In this document: one piece after another, positions 13,152 to 13,500 of the stretch
How the letters are laid out: each line of letters begins with the position of its first letter
Numbering within the stretch: position 1 is the first letter of the stretch
Assembly (NCBI GenBank): GCA_021823425.1
Contig: JAKANX010000022.1
Coordinates: 1-13,500, forward strand
Direction of reading: 5' to 3'
Origin: Microcaldota archaeon
GTDB taxonomy: Archaea; Micrarchaeota; Micrarchaeia; Anstonellales; Bilamarchaeaceae
Length of the DNA: 13,500 bases
The notes under the pieces: generated by a model
Told to the model about the DNA's origin: nothing
Database searches by the model: none
What the model saw: the letters and a program-made list of their open reading frames with translations, nothing else
Program-made: the position numbers and the translations under genes

Positions 13152-13500
13152 TCACGCACCCTGCACGTATTTTTTCATCACCCATCCCTTGATGGCGTGG
13201 GTGAGCCCGAAATAAACTATCACCGTGGCGAACAACAGCCCTATGAATGAAAGCGGAAGGGGAACGAAGCCGAGCGCGCCCGCAATCGGGGAGAACGGAA
13301 GAAGAACCCCTATTGCGGTGATTATGAGCGAGGAAATCGTGAGCTGGGGGCTGGCCCTGCTCTCTATGAACGGAATCCTGTTCGTCCTTATTATGTGGAT
13401 TATCAGCGTCTGCGTCATCAGCGACTCCACGAACCAGCCGGTGTGGAAAAGCTCCTGGTTGGTCCATCCCCCGAAAAGGAAAATCAGTATCGCGAACGTC
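13152..13500 (-). CDS. C-terminus of an MgtA-like Mg2+ P-type ATPase (5' end outside window)
   Basis: The frame is open to the window edge on the minus strand; about 115 residues are visible. H-T-G-W-F-V-E-S-L-M-T-Q-T-L-I-I-H-I-I-R-T followed by R-I-P-F-I-E-S-R-A, then L-P-F-S-P-I-A and L-G-F-V-P-L-P, is characteristic of the last three membrane helices of type III (MgtA/MgtB) P-type ATPases that import Mg2+. The phosphorylation and nucleotide domains lie outside the window, so completeness cannot be judged. Other P-type ATPases such as Ca2+ pumps have a similar C-terminus but lack this F-V-E-S-L-x-T-Q plus R-x-P-F pattern. The tspO gene follows almost without spacing. Confidence 0.82.
   Translation of the reverse strand, partial: TFAILIFLFGGWTNQELFHTGWFVESLMTQTLIIHIIRTNRIPFIESRASPQLTISSLIITAIGVLLPFSPIAGALGFVPLPLSFIGLLFATVIVYFGLTHAIKGWVMKKYVQGA

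Overview
This is a 13.5 kb piece of an archaeal chromosome. Several genes sit about 26-29 bp downstream of an A/T-rich TATA-like box with no room for a leader. The ABC permease ectodomain and a lipoprotein are packed with N-x-S/T sequons. The gene content is archaeal in flavour: VapBC and HicBA modules, a small AbrB-like protein, a carboxypeptidase-regulatory/transglutaminase lipoprotein, and an ABC-2 exporter. A small-genome (DPANN-like) archaeon is a reasonable guess, but nothing here fixes the lineage. No rRNA, tRNA, CRISPR array or transposase was seen.

Layout. (1) 1-1402: the 3' end of one gene and a frameshifted tandem paralogue that carries an HEXXH zinc-protease motif. (2) 1403-1751: a 350-bp gap with no convincing gene. 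It holds three copies of a TACTG-N3-CRGTR motif and a 17-bp inverted repeat. (3) 1752-3372, minus strand, visibly more A/T-rich: a HicB-HicA toxin-antitoxin pair, then an AbrB-like small protein and an unrecognised 275-aa protein behind a 10+10 bp palindrome that overlaps their promoter. (4) 3461-6236, plus strand: a two-gene ABC-2 exporter whose permease has a roughly 370-residue coiled-coil, sequon-rich extracytoplasmic domain. (5) 6239-6873, minus strand: VapB-VapC behind twin GTTTAAC/GTTAAAC operators. (6) 7013-9881, minus strand: a transglutaminase-like lipoprotein, a small membrane protein (possible DUF2391), a decayed AHSA1/SRPBCC gene and an unknown 141-aa protein. (7) 9956-11491, minus strand: a UPF0371/DUF1846 protein. 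(8) 11675-12694, plus strand: a malate dehydrogenase preceded by a possible 17-codon leader ORF. (9) 12686-13500, minus strand: TspO/MBR and the C-terminus of an MgtA-like P-type ATPase.

Functional reading. The left half looks like an accessory region: tandem paralogues, decay, and three small regulatory modules, two of them clear toxin-antitoxin pairs. The right half is mostly metabolic and envelope housekeeping, apart from one pseudogene. The strongest candidates for something undescribed are the AbrB-like/275-aa pair with its palindromic promoter, and the spaced motif array at 1541-1641. The modified ABC exporter and the transglutaminase lipoprotein are cell-surface genes of unknown substrate.
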